NCBI GenBank assembly: GCA_020073215.1
Contig: JAIQFO010000001.1
Location: 310,001-374,000, forward strand
Origin: Terriglobia bacterium
GTDB taxonomy: Bacteria; Acidobacteriota; Terriglobia; Terriglobales; Acidobacteriaceae
Length of the DNA stretch: 64,000 nucleotides
Reading direction: 5' to 3'
The translations under genes and the position numbers were made by a program. Under the pieces are notes generated by a model. It did not search any database and was not told the DNA's origin. It was given only the letters and a program-made list of their open reading frames with translations. This document shows positions 35,676 through 44,900 of the stretch, piece after piece (positions within the stretch are counted from its first letter, which is position 1; every line of letters begins with the position of its first letter).

Positions 35676-36647
35676 ATGAACGACTTGCTCTCATTGATTT
35701 CGCACCATGGCTACCTGTGTTTGGCGGCGGTGTGCTTTGCCGAAGCCGTCGGTCTTCCGCTGCCCGCCGCGCTCGCCATCCTGACTGCCGGCGCAGTCGC
35801 GGCCTATGGAGATCTTCATTTCTATCTTGTCTTCGGCATCGGTCTGGCGGCGATGGTCGCGGGCGATGTCCTCCTCTACTTCATGGGCAGGGTCAGCGGA
35901 TGGGCATTGCTCGGCTTTCTGTGCCGGCTTTCGGCGAATCCGGAGACTTGCATTCTGCGCTCGGCGGAATATTTTTACCGGCGCGGCAAGCAGACGCTGC
36001 TTTTTGCCAAGTTCATCCCCGGCATCAACACCATGTCTCCGCCGCTGGCCGGGAGCATGAAAATGCGGTTGGGAGATTTTCTGCAATTCGATACCCTGGG
36101 CGCGGTTTTGTACGTGGGTGCATATTCTCTCGCGGGATATCTTTTTAGTGACGCGCTTCGCGCCATCACTCGCGGGCTGCGGTCCGCGGGCTTTGCCGCC
36201 GAAGTCATCCTGGGCATCGGGCTTGTCGTCTATGTCGCGTATCGAATCTGGGTTTACCGCAAGTACCGGCTGCTCGACTCGATTCCACGCGTGCAGGTGG
36301 AAGATCTGGCCGGAAGAGTGGCGTCCGATGCGGCCGAACGGCTGCTGATCGCGGATGTTCGCAGCCACGGCTACTACGATGCCGACTCGGAACGGATCGC
36401 GGGATCGATCCGGATTGAACCCAACAACCTCATCGAAGAAGTCAAAAACCTGCCCAAGGATCGAGAGATTTATCTCTACTGTACTTGAGCGCGCGAAGCC
36501 ACGAGCGCCCGGGTGGCGCGTCAATTACAGGAACTCGGATGGAAAGTATTTGTGATCGCAGGCGGCCTGACTGCCTGGCGTAAGGCTGGACACGCGCTGG
36601 AGCGAGTCCCGCACGATGACCTGGTCAAACTGCCGACCTTCAGTTAA
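35676..36647 (+). CDS. DedA-family membrane protein fused to rhodanese domain; in-frame TGA, candidate selenoprotein
   Basis: Read with the TGA at 36486-36488 as an amino acid, this is a 323-residue protein. Residues 1-205 are a DedA/SNARE-associated membrane domain with FAEAVGLPLPAALAI and FAKFIPGINTMSPPLAGSM. Residues ~215-323 are a rhodanese domain. The active-site strand and loop read EIYLYCT (Cys269), then TGA as residue 271, then AREATSARVARQLQELGW, and end VFVIAGGLTAWRKAGHALE to TAA 36645-36647. Domain homology continues in the same frame past the TGA, and homologues recalled from memory have Cys there (YCxC). A stem-loop follows the TGA. Alternatives are a recent nonsense mutation or a sequence error. 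DedA proteins move lipids or support membrane homeostasis; rhodaneses handle sulfane sulfur. Confidence 0.8.
36489..36521 (+). promoter_or_regulatory. Possible bacterial SECIS stem-loop after the in-frame TGA
   Basis: GCGCC (36505-36509) pairs with GGCGC (36515-36519) around the loop CGGGT, extended by AC/GT after a two-base bulge. The loop begins 22 bases after the TGA and contains GGT. A competing fold pairs GCCAC (36498-36502) with GTGGC (36513-36517). Published descriptions of bacterial SECIS elements, as recalled, place a G-containing apical loop roughly 16-37 bases after the UGA, which the first fold satisfies. Confidence 0.45.
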
Positions 36648-36717
36648 CACAGATCGTTAACGCATAGCCGTGACCTGTCTCCTTGGCAGAGTTGTAGCAG
36701 TTTGTTATCGTGCCCTT

Positions 36718-37350
36718 ATGGGGCGAACCCCAGCTTTTTGCGGAGTAATACTTGCAGCGGGTGAGTCTTCCCGCATGGGTCGCGACAAGGCGCTGCTGCC
36801 GTGGCCTCCGTTGGCGTTGGGTGACACGTTCCTTTCCGCTGCCATACGCCTCTTCTTTTCCCACGTGGATGAGGTGCTGGTCGTCGTCGGAAACAATGAA
36901 GCCGCTGTGGCTCCGGTGGTCTATGCGAATGGGGCGTCTCTGGTGGTGAATCCCGATCCGGCGCGCGGGCAATTCAGTTCGTTGCGGGTCGGCTTGCGGG
37001 AGGTTCTGACACGCGGCCGCGATGCCGCGATGGTCACGCTCGTCGATCGGCCGCCGGTCCGTTTGGAAACGCTCGAGACGCTCGAATCGGCGTTCGAACG
37101 GGCCACGGCGCAAAGGAAATGGGCGGCGATTCCCGAATACCAGGGAAAACATGGGCATCCAATTCTGCTGGGTCGCCAGATGATCGAGGCTTTTCTGAGG
37201 GCTCCGGAAACATCGAATGCGCGCGATGTCGAGCACGCGCACCTGAGTGAGATCGAGTACGTTCCAGTGGACGACCCGCTGGTAGCGGTCAACGTGGATA
37301 CACCGGAGCAGTATGCTGCTTTGCCGCCACAGCCTCTGCAATCTAGTTAA
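36718..37350 (+). CDS. MocA/MobA-like nucleotidyltransferase
   Basis: A 210-residue GT-A-fold NTP transferase. The start motif CGVILAAGESSRMGRDKALL matches MocA-type molybdopterin cytidylyl- or guanylyltransferases (LAAGxSxRMGxxK), and later blocks are NPDPARGQFSSLRVGL and VTLVDRPPVRLETL, followed by GKHGHPILLGRQMIE. It could mature the molybdenum cofactor or transfer a nucleotide to another small molecule. The ATG at 36718 is preferred to a GTG at 36670, though neither has a strong ribosome binding site. It follows the DedA-rhodanese gene by 70 bases and precedes a HAD phosphatase by 23 bases. Confidence 0.85.
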   Translation: MGRTPAFCGVILAAGESSRMGRDKALLPWPPLALGDTFLSAAIRLFFSHVDEVLVVVGNNEAAVAPVVYANGASLVVNPDPARGQFSSLRVGLREVLTRGRDAAMVTLVDRPPVRLETLETLESAFERATAQRKWAAIPEYQGKHGHPILLGRQMIEAFLRAPETSNARDVEHAHLSEIEYVPVDDPLVAVNVDTPEQYAALPPQPLQSS

Positions 37351-37373
37351 TTCCTGCCAAGGCCCAATACTCC

Positions 37374-38096
37374 ATGACGCGTCTCACACCTCTTCAAATC
37401 GAATTCATCGGAAGTGTACTTAACCTGAAGCCCCTCGTCGCCGCGTTTGACTGCGACGGCACGCTTTGGTCGGGAGATGCCGGAGAAGGTTTTTTCTCCT
37501 GGGAATTGGAACTGGAACAACGACTGGTGCCGGCTGAGATTGCACGCTGGGCGCGCTCGCGCTATGCCGACTACAAAGCGGGCCAGGTCGCCGAAGAGGT
37601 CATGTGCGGAGAAATGGTCACGATGCATCGCGGACTGCGTGAGGAAGTCGTACAGCGGGTGTGCGACGCCTATTTTGCCCAAGCCGTCGCCCCCAACATT
37701 TTCCCGGAAATGCGTGAATTGATCGAGCGCCTACGCGAATCCGGATGCGACGTCTGGGCCGTTTCTTCTACGAACCAGTGGATCATCCGCTCCGCCATGC
37801 GCTGGTTCGGCATCCCGCACAATCGCATTCTGGCCGCCGAAGTGGCGATCGAAAACGGCATCATCACCGACCGGCTCATTCGAGTTCCCAGCGGACCCGG
37901 CAAACCCGAGGCGATTCGATCGGTGCTGAAATCCGCGCCCGACTGCGCGTTTGGCAACGCGATCTGGGACCGCGAGATGCTCGCCATGTCCAACCATGCA
38001 TTCGCCGTCAACCCAAATCCAGATCTGAAAGAGATCGCGATCGCAAAGGGCTGGGCGGTATATCAGCCGGACGCGAACCATTCGGGCGGTCAGTGA
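37374..38096 (+). CDS. HAD-IB phosphatase (SerB-like)
   Basis: A 240-residue phosphatase with the nucleophile motif AFDCDGTLW (DxDxT as DCDGT, near 24-28), a helical cap following (EGFFSWELELEQ), motif II VWAVSSTNQW and the C-terminal acidic region FGNAIWDREML. In the last region the usual GDxxxD reads GNAIWD, so one acidic position is Asn. Phosphoserine or phosphocholine phosphatases are the closest types. Its place after the nucleotidyltransferase suggests co-transcription. Confidence 0.85.
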   Translation: MTRLTPLQIEFIGSVLNLKPLVAAFDCDGTLWSGDAGEGFFSWELELEQRLVPAEIARWARSRYADYKAGQVAEEVMCGEMVTMHRGLREEVVQRVCDAYFAQAVAPNIFPEMRELIERLRESGCDVWAVSSTNQWIIRSAMRWFGIPHNRILAAEVAIENGIITDRLIRVPSGPGKPEAIRSVLKSAPDCAFGNAIWDREMLAMSNHAFAVNPNPDLKEIAIAKGWAVYQPDANHSGGQ

Positions 38097-38231
38097 AAAA
38101 TTCCACGCGGTGGGCGGACGTCGAATCCCGCCTTTGCGCAAAGAACGCGCAAGGATGGGGCACCCACAAACAAGATCTCGAATGGAGATGCGAGAGAAAC
38201 GTACGGAACGACGGGAGGAAGACCGCGCTCC

Positions 38232-39197
38232 CTACCAGCCCGCCGCGGCGGCGCATTCCGCCAGATCGTCTGCGATCTGAGAAATCCTATCGTAATCAAC
38301 GCGCGCTCCGAACGAGAAACGAAGAAGCAGGTCGTTGAGCTTGTCGGGTAGGTAAGGATAAACCTTTTGCAGATTCATGACGCGGTGCGGGAAGAAGGTG
38401 GACGCATCGTCCCGGGAAAGATCCCCAGAAAGCTGCGGACGAATTTTTAGGGCGTCGCGAAAGGACACGAATCCCTTGGCCACGACACAATGCAGAATAT
38501 TCCCGACGCTCCAAATATCGAATTCAACGAAAGGCTGGTCGAGATCGAAATCGATCCATTTATAGGAGCCCGTTGCTCGCTCAATGAGGAGGTGATCGTT
38601 CCGAATGTCGCCGTGACATAGACCGACGTCGTGCAAGCGCTGAAGGGCTGCTATGTTGTCCGCCACCTTGGCAAGGATCCCCGGAAGCATGGTGCGGCAA
38701 TATTCTTCGTGCCGCAGCCGAATCGAGTCGACGTAGGTCAATAAGTCGGTGCCGAAAATAAAATCGATTACCCGCACCAGGTTGCCGCCCGAATCGTACG
38801 TGCTGTGGCCCTGCATGAACCGCGGGTCCCCACGTACGAGTTCCAGAACCTTCGCCTCCTTCTCCGCATTCCGAACACAGAGCACCTCGACCGCGCCGAC
38901 GTGAACCTTGAACGACTCCTGGATGGTCAGCTTAAGGATGTGAGTCTCTCCCGTGCTGAGAGCGAGGGCGCGCTTAACCCAGAACTTCGGCTGATCATCC
39001 AATCCGAATCGTCCTTCGCGCTCATTGCACCGGATTAGGAAGAGGTTGCCCTGCAGGTTGACGATGTGGTCCCGCTCGATGTTCATGTAGTGAGTGGTGT
39101 CGTTCCACACCACGGGCGCTTTCGGCACTGGTTGCACACCGAAGTGCCGCAGCCGCTCCTGGATCCACTCGTCGGTCAGGGGCGTGAAGCCGCTCAC
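38232..39197 (-). CDS. Kinase-like protein (eukaryotic-type kinase/APH fold)
   Basis: A 321-residue soluble protein. LHDVGLCHGDIRNDHLLI near residues 192-210 is a catalytic loop (HGDxxxxH instead of the common N), and KWIDFDLDQP is the metal-binding DFD motif, as in aminoglycoside phosphotransferases and Ser/Thr kinases. A VKRALALSTGETHILKLTI segment provides strand and Lys candidates for ATP binding. The substrate (protein, lipid or small molecule) is unknown. The preceding gap, 38097-38231, holds a Family D repeat (GGATGGGGCACCCAC). Confidence 0.75.
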   Translation of the reverse strand: MSGFTPLTDEWIQERLRHFGVQPVPKAPVVWNDTTHYMNIERDHIVNLQGNLFLIRCNEREGRFGLDDQPKFWVKRALALSTGETHILKLTIQESFKVHVGAVEVLCVRNAEKEAKVLELVRGDPRFMQGHSTYDSGGNLVRVIDFIFGTDLLTYVDSIRLRHEEYCRTMLPGILAKVADNIAALQRLHDVGLCHGDIRNDHLLIERATGSYKWIDFDLDQPFVEFDIWSVGNILHCVVAKGFVSFRDALKIRPQLSGDLSRDDASTFFPHRVMNLQKVYPYLPDKLNDLLLRFSFGARVDYDRISQIADDLAECAAAAGW

Positions 39198-39850
39198 TGG
39201 AATAACACCTTCTCTCTAATCCTCCGGCTACGCTACTCGCGACGCCAGATGCGCCCATCGCCACGATTGTAGGGTGTGATTTGCACACGCGCTACCCGCA
39301 GAGCGAGGGCGCGGAGCCATGGCCCGATCAAACTGCCCCCTCCCTTCGCGAAAAGCACGCGAAGGGAGGGGGTACGCACGGCGTGGTTGTGCCGGCGGAA
39401 GGCCGGGGCACTCGGCGATCATTTGAACCTCGACCTCCGTGGCTGGGCACAAGCAGGTCCTTCGCTTCGCTCAGGATGACAATTTATGGAGAGAACTTGG
39501 CGGGCTTGGTTACGAAGTCGGCGATAAATCCCACCCTTGCAAAAGGCGCAAGGGTGGGGCACCCACGGCGTGGTTGTGCCAGCGGAGGGCCGCGTGAATC
39601 CTACCCTTCAAAAGACGAAGGGTGGGGCGCCCGGCAAGCATAGGGGTCCCTTCGGCTTCGCTCAGGGCGGGCTCTTCGACTCCGTAGCTGCTTCGCTTCG
39701 CGAAGCGGCTACTCCGCTCAGGATGACATTTTATGTGGGGTGCCCGAATCTTCCTCAATAACTGTGCGGACATGTTGTCACCGCCGATACCCGCTCGCTT
39801 GCGCTACAATCCGCTCATACTCTGAATCACGATTTGCCTGGAGGCATATT
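39198..39850. other. 653-base region packed with hairpin repeats
   Basis: No gene. From left to right: CTCCCTTCGCGAAAAGCACG with a mirrored GCGAAGGGAGG arm (from 39350), CGGCGTGGTTGTGCCGGCGG (from 39378), Family A (39449-39482), CCCACCCTTGCAAAAGGCGC plus AAGGGTGGGGCACCC (39530-39562), a second CGGCGTGGTTGTGCCAGCGG, a third GGGTGGGGCGCCC unit (39603-39632), and a long Family A composite with CTTCGCTTCGCGAAGCGG (39650-39730). The slipin promoter must lie in the last ~120 bases. Confidence 0.7.
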
Positions 39851-40642
39851 ATGGAGCTCGGATTCCCGGTGGTCACCGTTGGCATCGTCATCGTCGTCAT
39901 CTATCTGCTGAGTTCCATCAAGATTCTGGCCGAATATGAGCGCGGCGTCATCTTCCGACTGGGCCGATTATTAGGCACGGCCAAGGGCCCGGGAGTAATT
40001 CTGGTCTTCGCTCCGGTCGACCGCATGGTGCGCATTTCGCTGCGGCAGGAAGCGCTCGAAGTTCCGCCGCAGGACATCATCACCCGCGACAACGTCACCT
40101 TGAAAGTGAACGCGGTTATTTTCCTGCGCGTGGTCGACCCGAACAAAGCGGTAGTCGAGGTTTCCAACTACGTCTACCAGACCTCGCAGTTTGCGCAGAC
40201 TACTTTGCGCTCGGTGCTCGGCGAACAGGAACTCGACGAATTGCTGGCTCATCGCGACAAAATTAACTTGCGGCTGCAGAGCATCCTCGATACGCACACC
40301 GCGCCCTGGGGAGTGAAGGTCGCGAACGTGGAGGTCAAGCAGGTGGATATGCCCGAATCCATGTTGCGGGCCATGGCAAAGCAGGCCGAGGCGGAACGCG
40401 AGAAGCGCTCGAAGATCATCCACGCCGAAGGCGAGTTCTCCGCCGCGCAGCGCCTGGTGGATGCCGCACACCTGTTGGCGACCGAACCGATCAGCATCCA
40501 GTTGCGTTATCTGCAGACGCTCACGGAAATCGGGGTCGAGAAGAACACGACCGTGGTGTTCCCCGTGCCGATCGATTTCTTCTCCGGCATGCAGAAGTTG
40601 CTCGCGGGCGTGCCTACGCCCGGCGCGCCGGCAGGAAGTTAG
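39851..40642 (+). CDS. Slipin/SPFH-domain (band 7) membrane protein
   Basis: A 263-residue protein with one N-terminal membrane segment ([19 protein letters not shown]) and an SPFH/band 7 domain ([15 protein letters not shown] to [20 protein letters not shown]), followed by a short helix and Pro/Gly tail. Slipins scaffold membrane microdomains and often work with an NfeD partner or a protease; neither is next to it here. GGAGG seven bases before the ATG at 39851 fixes the start. Confidence 0.92.
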   Translation: MELGFPVVTVGIVIVVIYLLSSIKILAEYERGVIFRLGRLLGTAKGPGVILVFAPVDRMVRISLRQEALEVPPQDIITRDNVTLKVNAVIFLRVVDPNKAVVEVSNYVYQTSQFAQTTLRSVLGEQELDELLAHRDKINLRLQSILDTHTAPWGVKVANVEVKQVDMPESMLRAMAKQAEAEREKRSKIIHAEGEFSAAQRLVDAAHLLATEPISIQLRYLQTLTEIGVEKNTTVVFPVPIDFFSGMQKLLAGVPTPGAPAGS

Positions 40643-40664
40643 CAGACTTCGGAGGAGGCGATCC

Positions 40665-40801
40665 CCGACGCCCAGCCCCTAAAGGGGTCCGATAGGGGGG
40701 AGGTTGCGGCATCGCTAAAGCGATGCCCTGATACGAAACACGGATGGCAACAGGCATACGAACACGGATGGCAGCAGGCTAGTGACGGCAGCAGGCTACT
40801 G
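40665..40801. repeat. Family C repeat plus short direct repeats
   Basis: CCCCTAAAGGGG and GCATCGCTAAAGCGATGC hairpins with CCTGATACGAAAC are followed by three degenerate copies of ACACGGATGGCAGCAGGCT between the slipin and SPOR genes. Confidence 0.75.
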
Positions 40802-40820
40802 GAGGTCAACAACACTTTTC

Positions 40821-41444
40821 ATGCCCACGGCGCAGCAGGATACGGAGATCACCCTTGGCACCGGCCGCATGCTGGCCATTTTCTTCGCGTTTGTCCTGGT
40901 CTGCGCGGTTTTCTTTGCTATCGGATTTTCGCTTGGCCGTAGAACCGCCATGGCGGGCGCGGGAAGCTTGTTGAGCGTTCCTGCCGCCACTCCGGCGACC
41001 ATCGTCCGGCCCTCGGCCGCAAAGAATGGAGCGCCCCAGCAGACGCCGCGGTCTGGCGATTTTAGCTTTTACAAGGCGGTGGGCGAGAAGAATGCTGACC
41101 CCGCGCTAACGCCCCAGGGTTCGGCAGCGCAGTCTGCTCCCGCCACAACCTCCCCAAACGCGGACGGAACGCCAAAAGCCGCCGCTGACGCCGCTACTGC
41201 GACGCCTGCATCACAAACGACGGGAAGTTACTACGTGCAGGTCGCCGCCGTTAGCCGCCAGGAAGACGCCGATGCGCTGGTCGAGGCCCTGAAAAAAAAG
41301 CAGTATCCCGCATTCACCTCGAACAATACTGCCGGCGACAAGTTCTATCATGTACAGGTGGGACCCTATGCTGAGTTGAAGGATGCGGAGGCAATGCGCG
41401 CCCGCCTCATCGGCGATGGCTACAATCCGATCGTGAAGAAGTGA
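40821..41444 (+). CDS. SPOR-domain membrane protein
   Basis: From ATG 40821 the 207-residue protein has a short cytoplasmic N-terminus and one membrane segment (LAIFFAFVLVCAVFFAIGF). A long Ala/Pro/Thr-rich linker (about 50-145) precedes a C-terminal SPOR domain (SYYVQVAAVSRQEDADAL and FYHVQVGPYAELKDAEAM). SPOR domains bind denuded glycan strands of septal peptidoglycan, so the protein probably sits at division or remodelling sites. The in-frame ATG at 40782 would lengthen the N-terminus with repeat-encoded residues. Confidence 0.9.
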   Translation: MPTAQQDTEITLGTGRMLAIFFAFVLVCAVFFAIGFSLGRRTAMAGAGSLLSVPAATPATIVRPSAAKNGAPQQTPRSGDFSFYKAVGEKNADPALTPQGSAAQSAPATTSPNADGTPKAAADAATATPASQTTGSYYVQVAAVSRQEDADALVEALKKKQYPAFTSNNTAGDKFYHVQVGPYAELKDAEAMRARLIGDGYNPIVKK

Positions 41445-41455
41445 GCAAGATTTGT

Positions 41456-41545
41456 GATTGGTAATTTGTAATTTGCAATTCGAAAAACCTCAGATGACAG
41501 GTGGGATCGGGGTTAAATTGCAAATCACAAATTACAAATTACAAT
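41456..41545. repeat. AT-rich inverted repeat
   Basis: GTGATTGGTAATTTGTAATT then TGCAATT is mirrored by AAATTGCAAATCACAAATTA then CAAATTACAA. The arms are about 30 bases, separated by ~40 bases, just before the ArsR-type regulator. Its low GC stands out from its surroundings. Confidence 0.7.
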
Positions 41546-41553
41546 TTTCCCTA

Positions 41554-41853
41554 ATGCCTGAGAACGCTGCCCATCTCGATGTCTTCCTGCACGCCATTGC
41601 CGACCCTACCCGCCGCCGGATTCTGCTGGCGCTCAAGGAAAAAGGTGGATGCTCTCTCGACAAGGAAACCGGACTCTGTGCCGGCGACATCGAGCAGCGT
41701 GTGAAGGTGGCGCAGCCGACTGTTTCGCATCACATGCGCATCCTGGAAAAAGCCGGCGTGGTGGAAGCCAAGAGAGAGGGCCACTGGCGCTGGTACCGGC
41801 GCAACGAAAAATTGATTGCGGAAATGATGCGAGGCTTGAAGGGACAGCTTTAG
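41554..41853 (+). CDS. ArsR-family transcriptional regulator
   Basis: A 99-residue winged-helix regulator. AIADPTRRRILLALKEKGG opens the domain, the recognition helix is VAQPTVSHHMRILEKAGVV, and the wing is AKREGHWRWYRRN. The segment GGCSLDKETGLCAGDIEQ holds Cys residues, but the metal-binding CxC of classic ArsR is not in the usual place, so the effector is unknown. The ATG at 41554 follows the AT-rich inverted repeat. Confidence 0.88.
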   Translation: MPENAAHLDVFLHAIADPTRRRILLALKEKGGCSLDKETGLCAGDIEQRVKVAQPTVSHHMRILEKAGVVEAKREGHWRWYRRNEKLIAEMMRGLKGQL

Positions 41854-41882
41854 AATCCGAAACGTCGGATCTCGGACGGTTA

Positions 41883-41914
41883 CGGCATCGCTAAAGCGAT
41901 GCCCTGATACGAAA
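41883..41914. repeat. Family C repeat, minimal copy
   Basis: GCATCGCTAAAGCGATGC plus CCTGATACGAAAC sits between the converging arsR-type and histidine kinase genes, where it may act as a bidirectional terminator. Confidence 0.75.
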
Positions 41915-41921
41915 CCGCCGG

Positions 41922-44900
41922 CTAGGTTCCCGCAGTCGCGGCGGAGGTTTTTTCTTCTTCCTTTTCCTCGGTCTTCGTGGGTGCGTGCCCTTCCCTCTGG
42001 CTCAGCGCGCGCACCTGGGTGATCAGGTCGGCTACTTCAAAGGGCTTCGCCAGCCAGGGCACGGCCTGTTCCTGCAGGAAACTTCGAGTCTGCGGGTCGG
42101 TCAGAGTGGAAAATGTGAACAACAGGCCTTTTTCCAAACCGGGGCGGTTTTTCGCGATCCAGTCGTACATTTCCCGCGCGCTGCACCCACCCGGCATCCG
42201 GCCATTCATTACGATCACGTCGACCGAGCCATTCCGGAGCCGTTCCTGCGTATCGTCCACGCTCATGGAGGTTGTGACTTCGGCTCCGGCGCCCACCAGC
42301 ACGTCCCGTTCAAATTCCAGAACCGCTTCTTCATCTTCGACCAGCAGCACGCGCCCTTTGAGCACCGACTCTCGGCGTGGGGCCGCCACGGTCTCCGGCA
42401 GCGCCGCTTTCTCGCTGGCCAGCAAACGGACTTCAATGGTCGCTCCGCCCTCTTCGCGATTGCGGGCTACGATTTCCCCGCCGTGTTCCTTGACGATCCC
42501 ATAGCAGATGCTCAACCCAAGGCCGGTTCCCTTGCCCACCGACTTGGTGGTGTAGAAGGGATCGAAAATCCGACCCGGGTCCTTGAATCCGGGGCCGCTG
42601 TCGTCGAACTCCACGCACACGAAGGCATCTTTTCTGAACACTCGCACTTTCAACAGACCGCTGCCACTGCCCTCCACGATGGCATCGAGCGCGTTGTTGA
42701 TTATGTTCAGAAAGACCTGTTCCAACTGGTGGGGATCGGCGACGACCGAGGGAACATCCTCGGGGATTTCGCGTTCCAGGGTTACGTTATTGACCTTCAA
42801 ATCGTATTCGCGGAGAGTCAGGGACTCTTCCAGGACCTTGCGCAAGTCCACTTCCTGCTTCTGCGGCTTGCGCTGGCGCGCAAAGGAAAGGAGATTCTGC
42901 ACGATGCGGTGGGTGCGCTGGGCCTGCTTGAACAGCTTCCTTACGTAGTCGGCCGAACGGTGATCGAGGCCTGCACCTTCGAGCATCTGCGCATAACCGA
43001 GGATAGCGGTCAGCGGATTATTCAACTCGTGCGCTACGCCGGAGATCAATTGGCCGACGGCCGACATCTTCTCGCTCTGCAGCAGTTGCTCCTGGGTCCG
43101 GCGTAAGTCTTCGTAGGCGCGGCACGTCTCTTCGTAGAGTTGCACCTTTTCGATGGTGGTCGCCAGTTGGCGGCTGATGGCGACCAGCAGATTCTCATCA
43201 TTGCTGGAATAGTGCCGGTCTTCCTTGCTGGCAATGCCCATGATGCCGATGGGCTTGTCCTTGCCCCAGAACACCACCCAGATCCAGTAGGGCAAGCGGT
43301 CGGCGCAGGCAAACTCGACCACCGCCGGCGGCAAGTGGGGCAGAAAATCCTGGGTCACCACTTCCGCGCGAGAGCGCATCACCAGGTCGCCCATGCCTTC
43401 GGGAAAGACGACTTCGGCCATGCGCACGCGCGCCTCGCTGCGCGGCCCCCAACCGGCGCGCCGCCGGAAGGTGCCGTCCGGTTCGGCGGCCAGGTAGACG
43501 GAGCCGGTTTCCGCTCCAAACAGCGAGATCACCTGGCGCAGCGTCAGGTTCAGAATTTCATCGAGATCGAAGGATTGGGTCGCGATCACGGCCATGGCGT
43601 TGAGCGCGTTCAGTTCGCGATTGCGGCGGCGCATCTCGTCTTCCGAGCGTTTCTTCTCGGTGATGTCGAGCATGAAGCCCTGATAGCGTTCAATGCGTCC
43701 GTCCGCGCCGCGGGTGGCAAAACAGCTCTGCGCCACTGCGAGCAGCACGCCGTCTTTGCGCCGCACCGTAATTTCAAAATTGCGCACGTAGTTGTGCGCC
43801 TCGATTTCCTTACGAAAAGCCTCTCCCTCCTCGGGAATCGCATGGAGCACGCCGCCCATATCGAGCGCCATCAACTCGTCCCGGCTGCCGTAGCCGAGCA
43901 TGGTGACGAAGGCGTCGTTGCAATCGAGCAAGGCACCTTCCGGCGTCGCCACGAACACGCCTTCTTGCGCCTGTTCGAACAACATGCGGTACTTTTCTTC
44001 CGCGACTTGCCTTGCGGTCGTGTCGTGCACCACATGGATGGTGCCCTTTTGCTGGCTTCCCTGCTCGGCATACGAGGAAGTCGAAACCACCGACTGCCCG
44101 CCGAAACACGGATCCAAGCCTTCGTTCAGCCCGGAGCCGCGTTCGCAATACGGGCATCCGATCCAGTCGCGCATTTGGGGCAGGACGTCTTCACAGCGTT
44201 TGCCCAGGACATCGGCCGGCGCCCGTTCCAGCCGCTGCAGCAGGGCCTGATTGGTTTTGAGGATTCGGAAGTCCGCGTCGTGCGCCAGGATCAGGTCCTG
44301 GATGGAATCGAAGGTGTTCATCCACTGCCGCTGCGAGCGCAGCACCTGCTCGAGCAAACGCAGATTCTCCGCCGCAATGCCGAGCGTCTGCGCCGCGGTT
44401 TCCAGAAAGTCCAGTTCTTCCCGGGTGTGGCCCCGGCCGCCGGAGCAGCCGAGCGAGAGAAGGCCGATCACCGACTTTTTGCCCAGCACCGGCAGCAGGA
44501 GCACGTGATGAATGCCATGTTTTCCGAGTTGTTCGCGGGAGGGCTCCGGCATCTCGGAAAGTTTTACGATCACGGCGCGGTTGTCGTTGTTCTGGAATAT
44601 GTTCTGGAGCACGCGGGCCTGGGTTTCATCCGTCGTCTTATCGGCCCCCGATGACCCGATGGCTCGCAGAAATTCCGGCGACAGGCCAACCTGCTGCGTA
44701 GGCGTCAACTGGTCGCTCTCCATCGCTTGGAACCACGCTGCCTTGGCCCCCACTAGAGCTTGCAGTTTCTGCAAAGCGGTCTGCATCATCGGGGCATGAT
44801 TCTGACCGCGCGCAATCGTGACCGCCAACTCGTTCAACAACGCCAACCGGCGCACGCGCAGGCGGGCGTCGTCCAACACCACCAACAAGACACTCGAAGC

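Noticed and set aside
43140..44654. 504-codon open frame antisense to the hybrid kinase
   Set aside because: The kinase frame has continuous domain homology; the antisense product has none and is His/Arg-rich, as expected of a shadow.
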